The position numbers and the translations under genes were made by a program. Below the pieces are notes generated by a model. That model was not told where the DNA came from. It ran no database searches and saw nothing but the letters and a program-made list of their open reading frames with translations. A stretch of DNA of 13,716 nucleotides from Acidobacteriota bacterium (GTDB lineage: Bacteria > Acidobacteriota > Terriglobia > UBA7540), in NCBI GenBank assembly GCA_021786455.1, contig JAJYNF010000327.1:1-13716 (forward strand). The letters are read 5' to 3'. Below are positions 1-7,486 of this stretch, piece after piece; the first letter of the stretch is position 1; the number at the start of each line of letters is the position of its first letter.

Positions 1-1137
1 TCCCTGTCAGTTCTTCTTCTTGCAGCAAGTGGCGCCCCTGCCGCCGCCCAAAAGACAAAGACGGCAAGCGCGCTCACATTGCAAATTTCCCTGACAATCC
101 CGGTCATAACCGCGCCACATCCCGCTAAGGCGCAGCTCGAATTCAAAAACACCGGGAGCGAAACCCTATGGTTGTATCGTCCTATTCAGAGCACGATGCA
201 GCCGATTTGGCGTTTTGCGAAGGATGGCGGTTCAAGGCTGAGCGTGCACCTCAAGCCGGTCGCCGCCCCTCCGTCGGGGGCCGCGCCCGGACCCAACGTC
301 TTGCTGAGCAGTGTCAGCCTGCCGCATCCGCAACTGGTTCGCGTGGCGGCGGGCGCGGAGACCACCGAGAACGTCTTCCTCGAGCTTTCGCCGCTGGCCA
401 TCAAGCGTCTCGGCCAACCACAGCCGCTTTGGGGAAAATATCGGCTTTCCGTCACCTATCGCGCCTCCTATCCCAATGCCGCTCAGATTCTTCAAGTGAC
501 CGGCCTCAACTTGTGGCAAGGGAAAATCCGTAGTAATTTCGTCGCCGTCACGCTTCAGCCGAGCGGTGGCCGCGGCTCCATAACCGGCAGTGTCTCGAGC
601 TCCATTTCGCAGCCGCTTTCCGGCCGCCTCGTGACGCTCACCACGGCCCACCAAGACCTCCTCGATCAGACCCGAACCGACCCCGGCGGCGAGTTTGCTT
701 TCCGCAACCTCCCCTGGGGGCTTTACTGGGTATTCGCTCACGACCTCCGCGGCCGCGCGGAAAACCTGGCCTTTCGCCACGCCGTGTTGAAGCCGGCGGA
801 CCCCACCGCTCACATCCGATTGATGCTGCTTCCCAAGCGGGTTTATCAGGCAAAGCGGCTATTGCATGAACCCGTTCTGTTGCGTGTCGTGAGCCGCTCG
901 GGTGGGCCGCTCGGCGGCGTTCAAGTCGAGTCGTTGTTTGACAACGAGCGAGTGGTCGAGAAGCTCCAAGGTCGAACCGCCCAGGATGGCGCGGTTGGGC
1001 TCGCGCTGATTCCCGGTCGCAACATCATCACCCTCCGCCAGCGCGGCTGCCGCGATGAGGAACGCCTGATCGAGGTCCCCGAACATCGTGGCGTCAGCGC
1101 GTTCGAGATCAAATTTCACTGCCGAAAGAAGAAATGA
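1..1137 (+). CDS. Secreted protein with carboxypeptidase-regulatory-like domain (5' end outside window)
   Basis: The reading frame is open from the first base. The first codons encode LSVLLLAASGAPAAAQ, the hydrophobic core and Ala-x-Ala cleavage site of a Sec signal peptide, so the true start lies just upstream of the window; the first in-window start-like codon (TTG at 79) lies after the signal peptide and is not the start. About 378 residues are visible. Window codons about 27-185 look like a beta-sandwich. Codons about 190-278 fit a carboxypeptidase-regulatory-like (CarboxypepD_reg) fold, with GSITGSV, TDPGGEFAFRNLPWGLY and a closing strand. A second Ig-like segment covers about 292-370. 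The protein ends in a Lys-rich tail. It is probably a periplasmic or surface beta-sandwich protein; no catalytic residues are evident. It is convergent with the 1210-2032 operon across a 72-bp gap that holds only a weak TCGGC/GCCGA hairpin (1159-1175). The specific function is unknown. Confidence 0.8.
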   Translation, partial: SLSVLLLAASGAPAAAQKTKTASALTLQISLTIPVITAPHPAKAQLEFKNTGSETLWLYRPIQSTMQPIWRFAKDGGSRLSVHLKPVAAPPSGAAPGPNVLLSSVSLPHPQLVRVAAGAETTENVFLELSPLAIKRLGQPQPLWGKYRLSVTYRASYPNAAQILQVTGLNLWQGKIRSNFVAVTLQPSGGRGSITGSVSSSISQPLSGRLVTLTTAHQDLLDQTRTDPGGEFAFRNLPWGLYWVFAHDLRGRAENLAFRHAVLKPADPTAHIRLMLLPKRVYQAKRLLHEPVLLRVVSRSGGPLGGVQVESLFDNERVVEKLQGRTAQDGAVGLALIPGRNIITLRQRGCRDEERLIEVPEHRGVSAFEIKFHCRKKK

Positions 1138-1209
1138 CCATTTCCCCCTCCGTTCCGCTCGGCCCGAAAAGCCGAACTTGCGCGACCGCCTCTCGCCCAG
1201 CCGCGCCCT

Positions 1210-1470
1210 TCAGGTTTCAGAAACGGTCCCGCCGCTGCCGTCCAGGTCAATTCGCATAATCCATTCCCAGACGAGGTTGCGCGCCTTGAGAAAGCGCTCG
1301 AGCGAGGCTGCATCCGCGGCCTCCACTTCGATCAGCATTCGCCCCGCGATCTGGCTCGCCACCGCGCGGCGAACCTTGACTTCACGCGCGGCGAAAAGTT
1401 CCAGCATCACCTCGCGGAGCGATTGCTTGGTCAGACATGCGGTCGTGTGAGCGGAGAAATAGAGCGGCAT
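1210..1470 (-). CDS. Small conserved-looking protein, 86 aa, unknown function
   Basis: The ATG at 1470 is preceded by an ACGAGGAATC ribosome site (GAGGA, about 5 nt spacing) and lies 10 nt after the stop of the upstream lipoprotein gene, so the two are almost certainly co-transcribed. The same frame stays open upstream to 1734, but that stretch is an Arg-rich shadow of the lipoprotein gene. The protein begins MPLYFSAHTTACLTKQ, then has a helix (SLREVMLELFAA), a strand-like VKVRRAVA, a strand GRMLIEVEA and a helix DAASLERFLKAR, ending in MRIDLDGSGG. This beta-alpha-beta-beta-alpha-beta order suggests a small ferredoxin-like fold resembling DUF4242-type proteins; the resemblance is by pattern only. 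There is no signal peptide, so it is probably cytoplasmic. Confidence 0.7.
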   Translation of the reverse strand: MPLYFSAHTTACLTKQSLREVMLELFAAREVKVRRAVASQIAGRMLIEVEAADAASLERFLKARNLVWEWIMRIDLDGSGGTVSET

Positions 1471-1480
1471 GATTCCTCGT

Positions 1481-2032
1481 TTACGGAGAGCTTTCGAGCG
1501 CCCGAACCAGCAGTTGCGCCTTGCGCACCAGGTTGAGCGCGCTCTCCAGGTCATTGTCCTGAAGCGAGCGAATGGACCCCGCCAAAAACACTTGCGCCCC
1601 GCCGAGCGTCCCCTGCTCATTTTCCGGCAGGCCGCTCCGCCGAAGCCGCTCGATGGCTTGCTGAACTTCTTGTTGAGAGCGCAGGATGGCTTGGCGAAGG
1701 GCCTTTTGCTCGGCCGGGCTTTCGCGCGGACCAAGCACCGGAACTGGAGCGAAATGCGGCACCGCGGGCCTGACGCGAACGACCGCGGGCGGGCGCGATG
1801 GCGCGGCCGGATGCGGCGCGGGCGGCGCGGGCGTCACGGCAGGCGCGGCCGGATGCGGCTCCTGAATGACCAAAACCGCGCTGCGGGTGGACTTTTCCGC
1901 GGCAGCCGGCGGCGCGGGAACATAAACGATCTCGGGACCGCTCTGCCGCTTCGCGCATCCGCTAAACAGCAGCGCCAGACTCCCCACCACGCTCAGCCAC
2001 TTCCGTATCAACCTTCCCCTCGCCCGTGGCAC
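1481..2032 (-). CDS. Pro/Ala-rich lipoprotein with helical C-terminus
   Basis: The start is placed at GTG 2032 because AGAGGGGAGACGGTT precedes it (GAGGGGAG at a normal distance); the TTG at 2080 is further open frame without such a site and falls within a perfect TTGACA (-35-like, 2080-2075). The 183-residue product has a basic N-terminus (RARGRLIRKW), a hydrophobic stretch and the lipobox LFSGC with Cys26, so it should be lipid-anchored. Residues about 30-105 are a low-complexity Pro/Ala/Val linker of the kind that spans periplasm or peptidoglycan. Residues about 108-183 are helical (AEQKALRQAILRSQQEVQQA, then QDNDLESALNLVRKAQLLVR) and look like a TPR-like helical hairpin. It is followed by the 86-residue gene after 10 nt. 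The family was not recognised. An outer-membrane or periplasmic scaffolding role is inference. Confidence 0.75.
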   Translation of the reverse strand: MPRARGRLIRKWLSVVGSLALLFSGCAKRQSGPEIVYVPAPPAAAEKSTRSAVLVIQEPHPAAPAVTPAPPAPHPAAPSRPPAVVRVRPAVPHFAPVPVLGPRESPAEQKALRQAILRSQQEVQQAIERLRRSGLPENEQGTLGGAQVFLAGSIRSLQDNDLESALNLVRKAQLLVRALESSP

Positions 2033-2139
2033 AACCGTCTCCCCTCTGCAATACCCAGAAATCGCGCTCGCCCGTGTCAAATCCTTCCTATTCTAGCCTA
2101 TGTTCCCGCATTTCTTTTCCCTCCGCGGCTAGCGACGGC

Positions 2140-2160
2140 GACCCCCGTAACACCGGGGTC
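2140..2160. repeat. Inverted repeat GACCCC/GGGGTC
   Basis: Perfect 6-bp arms (2140-2145 and 2155-2160) around 9 nt. It has no T-tract, so it is not a standard terminator. It lies about 110 bp upstream of the lipoprotein start and could be an operator or a chance hairpin. Confidence 0.3.
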
Positions 2161-2192
2161 CTCACCGGCGGTCGGCGCCTGCCCCCGACACG

Positions 2193-2230
2193 GCAAGGGC
2201 CTGCCGGTCTTTGGGAAAGCCTTTCCTTGC
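2193..2230. repeat. Two overlapping inverted repeats upstream of the DUF1080 gene
   Basis: GCAAGG (2193-2198) pairs with CCTTGC (2225-2230), and GGAAAG (2214-2219) pairs with CTTTCC (2221-2226, one-base centre). The right arms overlap by two bases, so the two pairings compete in a transcript. The tight inner dyad reads more like a protein-binding palindrome than an RNA hairpin. Confidence 0.25.
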
Positions 2231-2436
2231 TGTTGCCCCGTTCTCTCGAGCGACGGTGGCTGACAAGCCCAATTTGCCTGACCGCCGGCCTAGCGCCTGG
2301 CGCGATGGCTGCGCGTTGACTTTGGCTCTGTATCTATTGCAAGATGGAGCGTCTTACGAACCTCGGCGCCTGTGCTGGGGTATTCTCTCAATCCTGGAGC
2401 GCGTGACGCGGTTATCTCTTTTCACGGAGGGCGGAG

Positions 2437-3417
2437 ATGATCGGCTCAGCGAGAAACTGTATTGTTCTGCTATCGGTCCTGTTGCTGACTCCCTACGCGC
2501 GCATTGAAGGGGCGCGCGCCCCACGCAGTTCGTTCAGCGGCGCATCGTCGGCCGTTCGGCCGTTTTTAGGGCGCTGGGATTTAACGGTCAAAACCCCGGC
2601 CCGCGCGCGCCCTTCCTGGCTTCAGATCTCGGCGGCGAGCGGCCGGCTGCAAGGCTTGATGGTAGGATTTTGGGGCCACGCGACGCCTACCGGCACGGTT
2701 CAGATCCACGATGGGGAGATCGAGTTCCTCGCTCCCGGCGGCGAAGGTTACAGCGCGGGCGCGGTCTTCAGAGGCAAGCTCCGTGGCCGCGCGCTGGCAG
2801 GCGCGGTCACCAACCCCAAGGGAGTTTCCTGGAAATGGATCGGCCATCGCGCCCCCAGCCTGAAGCGAAAAGGCGCGCCAAGATGGGGCAAACCCATCCG
2901 GTTGTTCAACGGCAAGAATCTTGACGGCTGGAAGTTTTCCAACCCAAGCCGCGGCGGTGTTTGGAGCGTCGAGCACGGCACGCTCGTCAAGCAAGGCCGC
3001 GGCTCGGAGCTGATCAGCGCCGCGAAGTTCACGGATTTCAAATTGCACATCGAATTTAATTGCGGCCCCAAGGCCAATAGTGGCGTCTATCTGCGAGGGC
3101 GCTACGAAGTGCAGATTGAGACCGACTCGGCGTTGGACCCGCCTAACCGGCGCATCGGCGCGATTTACGGCTTCATCGCGCCCCAGCCGCTGCTCCCGCG
3201 CGCGCCGAACGTATGGCAAACATACGACATCACCCTGGTCGGCCGCGCCGTCACCGTGGTTCACGATGGGCAGACCGTGATTGATCATCGCGTGATTCCG
3301 GGAATTACCGGCGGCGCCCTCGATAGCCACGAAGGCTCTCCCGGCCCGATTTACCTTCAAGGCAGCGAAGAAGGTCGGGTGGCATTTCGAAACATTGTGA
3401 TTACGCCGGCCGAGTAG
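2437..3417 (+). CDS. Secreted DUF1080 / 3-keto-disaccharide hydrolase-domain protein
   Basis: The ATG at 2437 follows a strong GGAGG (2426-2430, 6 nt spacing). The 326-residue product starts with a Sec-type signal (CIVLLSVLLLTPYARIEGARA). Residues about 42-140 form a beta-rich N-terminal domain opening with FLGRWDLTV and closing with GVSWKWIGHRAP, a layout I associate with the lipocalin-like module that often precedes DUF1080. Residues about 154-324 are the DUF1080 (concanavalin-like jelly-roll) domain, with hallmarks LFNGKNLDGWK, FTDFKLHIEFN, ANSGVYLRGRYEVQI and a C-terminal IYLQGSEEGRVAFRNIVI. Characterised DUF1080 proteins cleave 3-keto glycosides made by Gfo/Idh/MocA or GMC oxidases; a periplasmic hydrolytic role is inferred. 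The next gene (193 bp downstream, same strand) is a Gfo/Idh/MocA oxidoreductase, which supports the pathway assignment. The frame is intact. Confidence 0.88.
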   Translation: MIGSARNCIVLLSVLLLTPYARIEGARAPRSSFSGASSAVRPFLGRWDLTVKTPARARPSWLQISAASGRLQGLMVGFWGHATPTGTVQIHDGEIEFLAPGGEGYSAGAVFRGKLRGRALAGAVTNPKGVSWKWIGHRAPSLKRKGAPRWGKPIRLFNGKNLDGWKFSNPSRGGVWSVEHGTLVKQGRGSELISAAKFTDFKLHIEFNCGPKANSGVYLRGRYEVQIETDSALDPPNRRIGAIYGFIAPQPLLPRAPNVWQTYDITLVGRAVTVVHDGQTVIDHRVIPGITGGALDSHEGSPGPIYLQGSEEGRVAFRNIVITPAE

Positions 3418-3474
3418 CCCAAACCGCTGGGCGAAAAGATTACGCTGCTGTCAGGGGCGCCGAACGAGGTCAGG

Positions 3475-3508
3475 ATCTCGCGCGAAGCGGGAGGTGAAAT
3501 CTCGCGCG
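3475..3508 (+). repeat. 10-bp direct repeat ATCTCGCGCG x2
   Basis: Exact copies stand at 3475-3484 and 3499-3508, 24 bp start to start, in the gap between the DUF1080 and Gfo/Idh/MocA genes and about 105 bp before the latter's start. It could be a tandem regulator site; chance is possible in GC-rich sequence. Confidence 0.3.
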
Positions 3509-3610
3509 GTTGTTTTCAAGCCCCCTGATACGATTCCGCGTGGCGCTCCGAACGGAGGATTCGAGGGAGCTTTTTCAGTGTCTCCCGAACGCAAATCTTA
3601 GGAGGTGATG

Positions 3611-4987
3611 ATGGAAAGGGATGCAATCTCACGCCGTGAATTCATGCGCCGCTCGACAAGTGCGACCGTGGCGCTTGCTGCGCCCCCCTACTTGCTCGAT
3701 CCCGAGCCCTCGCTCGCGTCCGCCGGGCCCGTTCCCGCGACCGACCGAATCCGTTTTGGCATGATCGGCATCGGGATGGAAGGTTCCGGCGTTTTGGCCA
3801 CGTCCATCCGGCTGCCCGGCGTCGAATGCGTCGCCGCCTGTGACCTGTATGACGATCGCCACCTTCTTGCCAACCAGATCATCAGCGCCGCCACAGGCAA
3901 GACCGTGCCCACCACCCGCCGTTATCAGGATCTGCTCGAAAACAAGGAGATTGATTGCGTCGTGGCTGCGGTCACTGACCATTGGCACAAGCAGATTATT
4001 GTGGATGCCTGCAATGCCGGCAAGGACGTTTAATGCGAAAAGCCCATGACCCACAAGGTGGAAGAGGGCTTTGAGATTATCGCCGCGGCCGATAAAAACA
4101 AGCGCATCGTCCAGATTGGCAGCCAGCGAAGAAGCTCCATCAACTTCGCCAAGGCCAAGGAAATGATCGCGCAAGGCGCCATCGGCGAGGTTCACTTTGC
4201 CCAAGCCATTCTGGGTCGCAATTCTCCCTGCGGCGCCTGGGTTTATCCGCCGCCGCCCGATCTTTCTCCCCAAAACCTCGATTGGACCACTTGGCTCGGC
4301 GACGCGCCCAACCACCCCTTTGATCCCATCCGTTTCGCGCGCTGGCGCGCCTTCAAGGATTACGGCGAGGGTTTGCCGGGCGATCTCTTCGTCCACTCGC
4401 TGACCGGAATTTACTATGTCCTGGGCTTGGATTCCCCCCCCCAGCGCGCCCAGAGTTACGGCGGGCTCTTTTATTGGAAATATGATGGGCGCGAATTTCC
4501 CGATTTGATGACCACGCTTTATGATTATCCGAACTTGCGCATCGCCGTCTTGATGACCCAAATGACCCATCAGCCCGAGGTCACTCGCTTTCTCGGCACG
4601 CGCGGAATCATTGAAGTGTACGGCGACGGCGACCACATGACCATCTTGCCGCAGGATGGTCAAGATCACGATCCTTGCTACTACGTCTCCAGTTATCCGG
4701 AAGCCATGCGCGCCGCCTACGACAAAGCCTGGCACCAGAAACACGATCCCAAGCCGGGCGCCGCCAAACCCGTCGAAACCACTCAAACGTTCTACTATCC
4801 GCCCAACTACACCGAATTCCAGGAGCATTTGTGGCGATTCTTTCAGTCCGTGAAAACCCGCAGCCCCTCGGTCGAGGATGCGGTCTTCGGCAATAACACC
4901 GCGATCGGTTGCCACATGGCCAACTATTCCTATTTTCATCAGACGGCTGCCGTGTGGGACGCCACCGCCAGGCGTATCACGGGCTAG
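3611..4987 (+). pseudogene. Tat-signal Gfo/Idh/MocA oxidoreductase interrupted by one in-frame TAA
   Basis: Translation would start at ATG 3611, 5 nt after a perfect AGGAGG (3600-3605); ATG 3608 and GTG 3605 are too close to that site. The product opens with a twin-arginine signal (SRREFM, Arg8-Arg9, then a hydrophobic run). It continues with a Rossmann fold: GIGMEG (Gly53-x-Gly55-xx-Gly58) and an acidic Asp78 in ACDLYDD. TDHWHKQIIVDACNAGKDV then runs to TAA at 4031-4033, after which CEKPMTHKVEEG continues in the same frame to the stop at 4987. Relatives read GKDVYCEKP here, so the stop stands for Tyr (TAT/TAC to TAA, one base) just before the catalytic-motif Lys. The rest of the C-terminal domain is well preserved (458 codons in all). 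Re-initiation at ATG 4046 would lose the nucleotide-binding half and the EKP motif. The role would be periplasmic NAD(P)-dependent sugar oxidation beside the DUF1080 hydrolase. Recent mutation or a sequence error cannot be separated here. Confidence 0.85.
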
Positions 4988-5067
4988 GCGAAGCGATCAG
5001 AGTTGTATGAGTTATGAGTTATTTATTCTCAATCACCTATGCTGCGGACTCATGCGGATGCGGAGGT

Positions 5068-5097
5068 CCTCAGCAGGCAAGCTGGCTGCGGCTGAGG
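5068..5097. repeat. Inverted repeat at the 3' end of the M16 gene
   Basis: Perfect 7-bp arms CCTCAGC (5068-5074) and GCTGAGG (5091-5097) around 16 nt, overlapping the M16 stop codon (5070-5072). It lies between convergent genes, so a transcript-end hairpin is possible, but no T-tract follows on either strand. Confidence 0.3.
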
Positions 5098-6335
5098 CGG
5101 AAATCTTGTCGAGGCCCCAGGAGCGTTGCCGCCAGGGCTTCGGTTCGGAATACTTGGCGGCCAATGCGCAGGATCTCATCCTGCGTCACGGCATCCACCG
5201 CGGCTTCGATCTCATCGAGCGAGACGTACCGGCCGTAGTAGAGCTCATGTCGCGCGAGGCTCGACATGCGGCTGCCCGTGGATTCAAGCCCGAGTAGCGT
5301 GCTTCCTTTCAAATAATCCTTGGCGCGTTGAAATTCATCATCGGGAATAGGCTCGGATTTTAGGCGATGGAACTCCTGGAGAATAAGGTCAACCGTCTGA
5401 TGGAGATTACTTGGCGCGACGCCAGCGTAAACCGTCAAGTAACCCGCGTCGCGGTAACAGTTGACCGCTGAAAACACAGAGTAAGCCAGGCCGCGCTTCT
5501 CGCGGATGTTTTGGAATAGACGCGAACTCATGCCTCCGCCCAACACCGTGTTGAGAACGTGCATAGCGTAGCGCCTGGGGTCGGCGAATGGGCAGGCTTC
5601 CGTGCCGACGCACAGATGGGCCTGCTCCAACTCTTTTTTCCGCCGGTAGCGAAGATGCGGATGTGGGACAGGCGGTGCTTCATGGGCTGCCGCGGAGCCG
5701 CTCGGCAAATCGCCGAAAGCGCGTTCCACGGACTCCAAAATGCGGCCGTGCTCCAAGTTCCCTGCGGCCGTGACCAAAAGATTGGCAGGTCTGTAGTAGC
5801 GACGGTAGAAGTTCAGAACTCTCCGCCGACTGAAGCTGTCGAGCGTTCGCTGCGTGCCCAGTATGGGGCGGCCTAGCGAGTGGCCCCGCCAATAGCTCTG
5901 GGTGAACATCTCATGAACCAGATCGTCGGGAATATCTTCCACCATGCGGATTTCTTCCGCGACGACGCGACTTTCCTTGGCAATGTCCTCTCGGCGAAAG
6001 AGGGGTCGGCGGACCAAGTCCGCAAGGATATCGAAGGCTCGATCGAAGTGTTCATCGAGGACCTTGATCGAGAAGCTGGTGTATTCCTTGGAAGTGAAGG
6101 CGTCCAAATGCCCACCGATGGCGTCGGCTGCCTTGGCGATTTCTTCAGCCGACCGGTTTTCAGTTCCTTTGAAAACCATATGCTCAATGAAGTGAGTCAA
6201 CCCGTTCTCATCTTCGGACTCGTGCCGGGAGCCCACGCGCAGCCACAGGCCCAAGGAAATCGAGCGCACGGCTGGCATGGCTTCCGTGATGACCATCAAG
6301 CCGTTCGCGAGGGTGTCTTTTTGGACATTGCGCAT
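5070..6335 (-). CDS. M16 family zinc metallopeptidase (processing-peptidase-like)
   Basis: The start is placed at ATG 6335 (MRNVQKDTLANGL), matching the usual family N-terminus; the upstream TTG at 6383 adds 16 residues without family character. The 421-residue single-chain form is typical for bacterial M16B. The inverted zinc motif HFIEH gives His48, Glu51 (catalytic) and His52, and Glu128 in AEEIRMVED lies at the expected distance as third ligand, so the enzyme should be active. The second half carries LGGGMSSRLFQNIREKRGLAYS, the substrate-binding Arg/Tyr region. There is no clear signal peptide, so it is probably cytoplasmic or exported by an unseen route. Its usual role is cleavage of peptides or small unfolded proteins. 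It is convergent with the Gfo/Idh/MocA gene, and the secreted glycine-zipper gene lies 173 bp upstream on the same strand. Confidence 0.93.
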   Translation of the reverse strand: MRNVQKDTLANGLMVITEAMPAVRSISLGLWLRVGSRHESEDENGLTHFIEHMVFKGTENRSAEEIAKAADAIGGHLDAFTSKEYTSFSIKVLDEHFDRAFDILADLVRRPLFRREDIAKESRVVAEEIRMVEDIPDDLVHEMFTQSYWRGHSLGRPILGTQRTLDSFSRRRVLNFYRRYYRPANLLVTAAGNLEHGRILESVERAFGDLPSGSAAAHEAPPVPHPHLRYRRKKELEQAHLCVGTEACPFADPRRYAMHVLNTVLGGGMSSRLFQNIREKRGLAYSVFSAVNCYRDAGYLTVYAGVAPSNLHQTVDLILQEFHRLKSEPIPDDEFQRAKDYLKGSTLLGLESTGSRMSSLARHELYYGRYVSLDEIEAAVDAVTQDEILRIGRQVFRTEALAATLLGPRQDFRLSRSQLAC

Positions 6336-6508
6336 GGAATTCCGCTGTGGCGCGGAGTAACTTTGCCTCCGAACGCATTCCAAGACTGATGGAACGTCAA
6401 CCCAGCATGTTTATCACACCGGCGAGGAAAATGCGAACGGAACCCGCACTTCGGCGATTCCCGTGGTGTCCCTCTCTACGCGGCGTCTTTCCCGGCGCGG
6501 GCTTCCCG

Positions 6509-7171
6509 CTATCGGGGCGCCGCAGGCATGTTGTATTCCGCCACCCGTGAGGTTGAAATCGTTAGTGGCTGCAAAAGCTGAAACTCGAGCTCGGTATTGG
6601 CGGGGAGCGATAGGTTGGGAATGCCGCGCCGCATCCTATCCAGGAATCCGGCCGCGCCGCCAATGGCTAGGCCGAGAATCGCTCCGTGTGGGCCGCCCAG
6701 CAAAGCTCCCAAAAGTCCGCCGCCTCCCATGCCCAAACCGACTTCCTTGAATTGGGCCCAGTGGCCGCCTGGCCCCTGGAGCGTGCCTTCGGTATCTATG
6801 ACTCTTGCTCCGGGCACGCCATGAACGGTGACCAAAACAGCATTCAATGGATAGGACTGGCCATCCGGCATCGTGATGCTGTCTGGCATGAGCACTATTG
6901 TGGCGCTGCGAAATACGCGACCCGGGGCCTTCAAACTGGAAATCCTCCCAATGACCGTCGCTCTGTATGGAACCGCCAGAAACCCGTTAAGCAGAACCGG
7001 CTCGCTGACCTTCGCGCTGAAACCCTGTCCGGCTGAATTAAGTTTGGTGCTTACCGGTTGAGAAAGGCGGCAACTGAGGTAAGTCCCGGCTGGAACCGTT
7101 TGAGACGCCCCCCAGCCGACGACTCCCGCCCACAGTATCGCTACAGACGCTAGCATCATGCGTTGGACCAT
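6509..7171 (-). CDS. Secreted glycine-zipper protein, unknown function
   Basis: ATG 7171 is preceded by a near-perfect GGAGGTGATGTC ribosome site. The 220-residue product has a signal peptide (MMLASVAILWAGVVGWGASQ). Residues about 26-140 form a beta-rich domain (VPAGTYLSCRLSQPVSTKLN, then VPYRATVIGRISSL and MPDGQSYPLNAVL), reminiscent of the C-terminal beta domain of TrbI/VirB10-like proteins and of many acidobacterial secreted hypotheticals. Residues about 144-176 are Gly-rich and hydrophobic (GMGGGGLLGALLGGPHGA), a glycine-zipper that could insert in a membrane. A second short beta segment (LPANTELEFQLLQPL) ends the protein. It could be an outer-membrane-associated structural protein. No enzyme motif is seen. 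Confidence 0.75.
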   Translation of the reverse strand: MVQRMMLASVAILWAGVVGWGASQTVPAGTYLSCRLSQPVSTKLNSAGQGFSAKVSEPVLLNGFLAVPYRATVIGRISSLKAPGRVFRSATIVLMPDSITMPDGQSYPLNAVLVTVHGVPGARVIDTEGTLQGPGGHWAQFKEVGLGMGGGGLLGALLGGPHGAILGLAIGGAAGFLDRMRRGIPNLSLPANTELEFQLLQPLTISTSRVAEYNMPAAPR

Positions 7172-7353
7172 GACATCACCTCCATCGGTTATTCATGGCC
7201 GGACGCTGGCGCGCCGTCCAGCAGTTATCGTGTGCGAGCAACGAATCCGGTTGGCTTCCCCTCCCGCTGCCCACGGTGCAGGTTACCGCCCCTTAATATA
7301 ACCCGCGTGATTGCCTTTGTCCAGTTCAGTACATACTTCCGTAAAGAAAAGAT

Positions 7354-7430
7354 TGGTGGGCGGTATCCGGCTCGAACGGATGACCTTCTGCTTGTAAGGC
7401 AGACGCTCTGACCGGCTGAGCTAACCGCCC
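7354..7430 (-). tRNA. tRNA-Val (anticodon TAC)
   Basis: Read on the minus strand, the acceptor stem GGGCGGT pairs with ACCGCCC, followed by discriminator A and an encoded CCA (7356-7354). The D-arm has TAGCTCAGCCGGTCAGAGC. The anticodon stem TCTGC/GCAGA encloses CTTACAA, giving TAC, which reads GUA and other Val codons. The T-arm is ATCCG-TTCGAGC-CGGAT. All arms are complete, 77 nt with CCA. Confidence 0.97.
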
Positions 7431-7458
7431 TCTCGTTCCGGGATCGCTCCACTTCGCC

Positions 7459-7486
7459 TTGACACACGCAACTGGTTGAATATACA
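7459..7486 (+). promoter_or_regulatory. Sigma70-type promoter of the DUF507 gene pair
   Basis: A perfect TTGACA (7459-7464), a 16-bp spacer and TATACA (7481-7486) would start transcription near 7493, about 35 nt before the first DUF507 codon. It overlaps the divergent tRNA-Val promoter. Confidence 0.55.

Larger units (their letters stand above)
2033..2436. other. Divergent intergenic region with several dyads
   Basis: This 404-bp gap separates the lipoprotein operon (-) from the DUF1080 gene (+), so it must hold both promoters. A perfect TTGACA reads leftwards at 2080-2075, but no good -10 stands at 16-18 bp. For the rightward gene a TTGACT at 2316-2321 exists without a convincing -10. Dyads seen: GACCCC/GGGGTC (2140-2160), GGAAAG/CTTTCC (2214-2226) and GCAAGG/CCTTGC (2193-2230). 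Arginine/proline-rich open frames in this stretch have no recognisable protein character. Confidence 0.5.

Noticed and set aside
1471..1734. N-terminal extension of the 86-residue protein to 1734
   Set aside because: Arg/Lys-rich out-of-frame reading of the lipoprotein gene; the ATG at 1470 has its own ribosome site.
1469..2263. Plus-strand Arg-rich open frame (264 codons) opposite the lipoprotein gene
   Set aside because: Low-complexity Arg/Gly/Pro composition, no ribosome site, and it overlaps a minus-strand gene with signal sequence and lipobox.
4031..4033. Programmed read-through or recoding at the TAA
   Set aside because: TAA is not a selenocysteine or pyrrolysine codon, no stimulatory structure is seen, and a second damaged gene in the window makes mutation or error simpler.
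3629..4939. Long minus-strand open frame (436 codons) opposite the Gfo/Idh/MocA gene
   Set aside because: The plus strand carries clear family motifs over the whole stretch; the minus frame has no recognisable domains and is a GC-driven antisense shadow.
5880..6389. Plus-strand open frame opposite the M16 protease start
   Set aside because: The minus strand encodes the HFIEH zinc site and other M16 motifs over the same bases.
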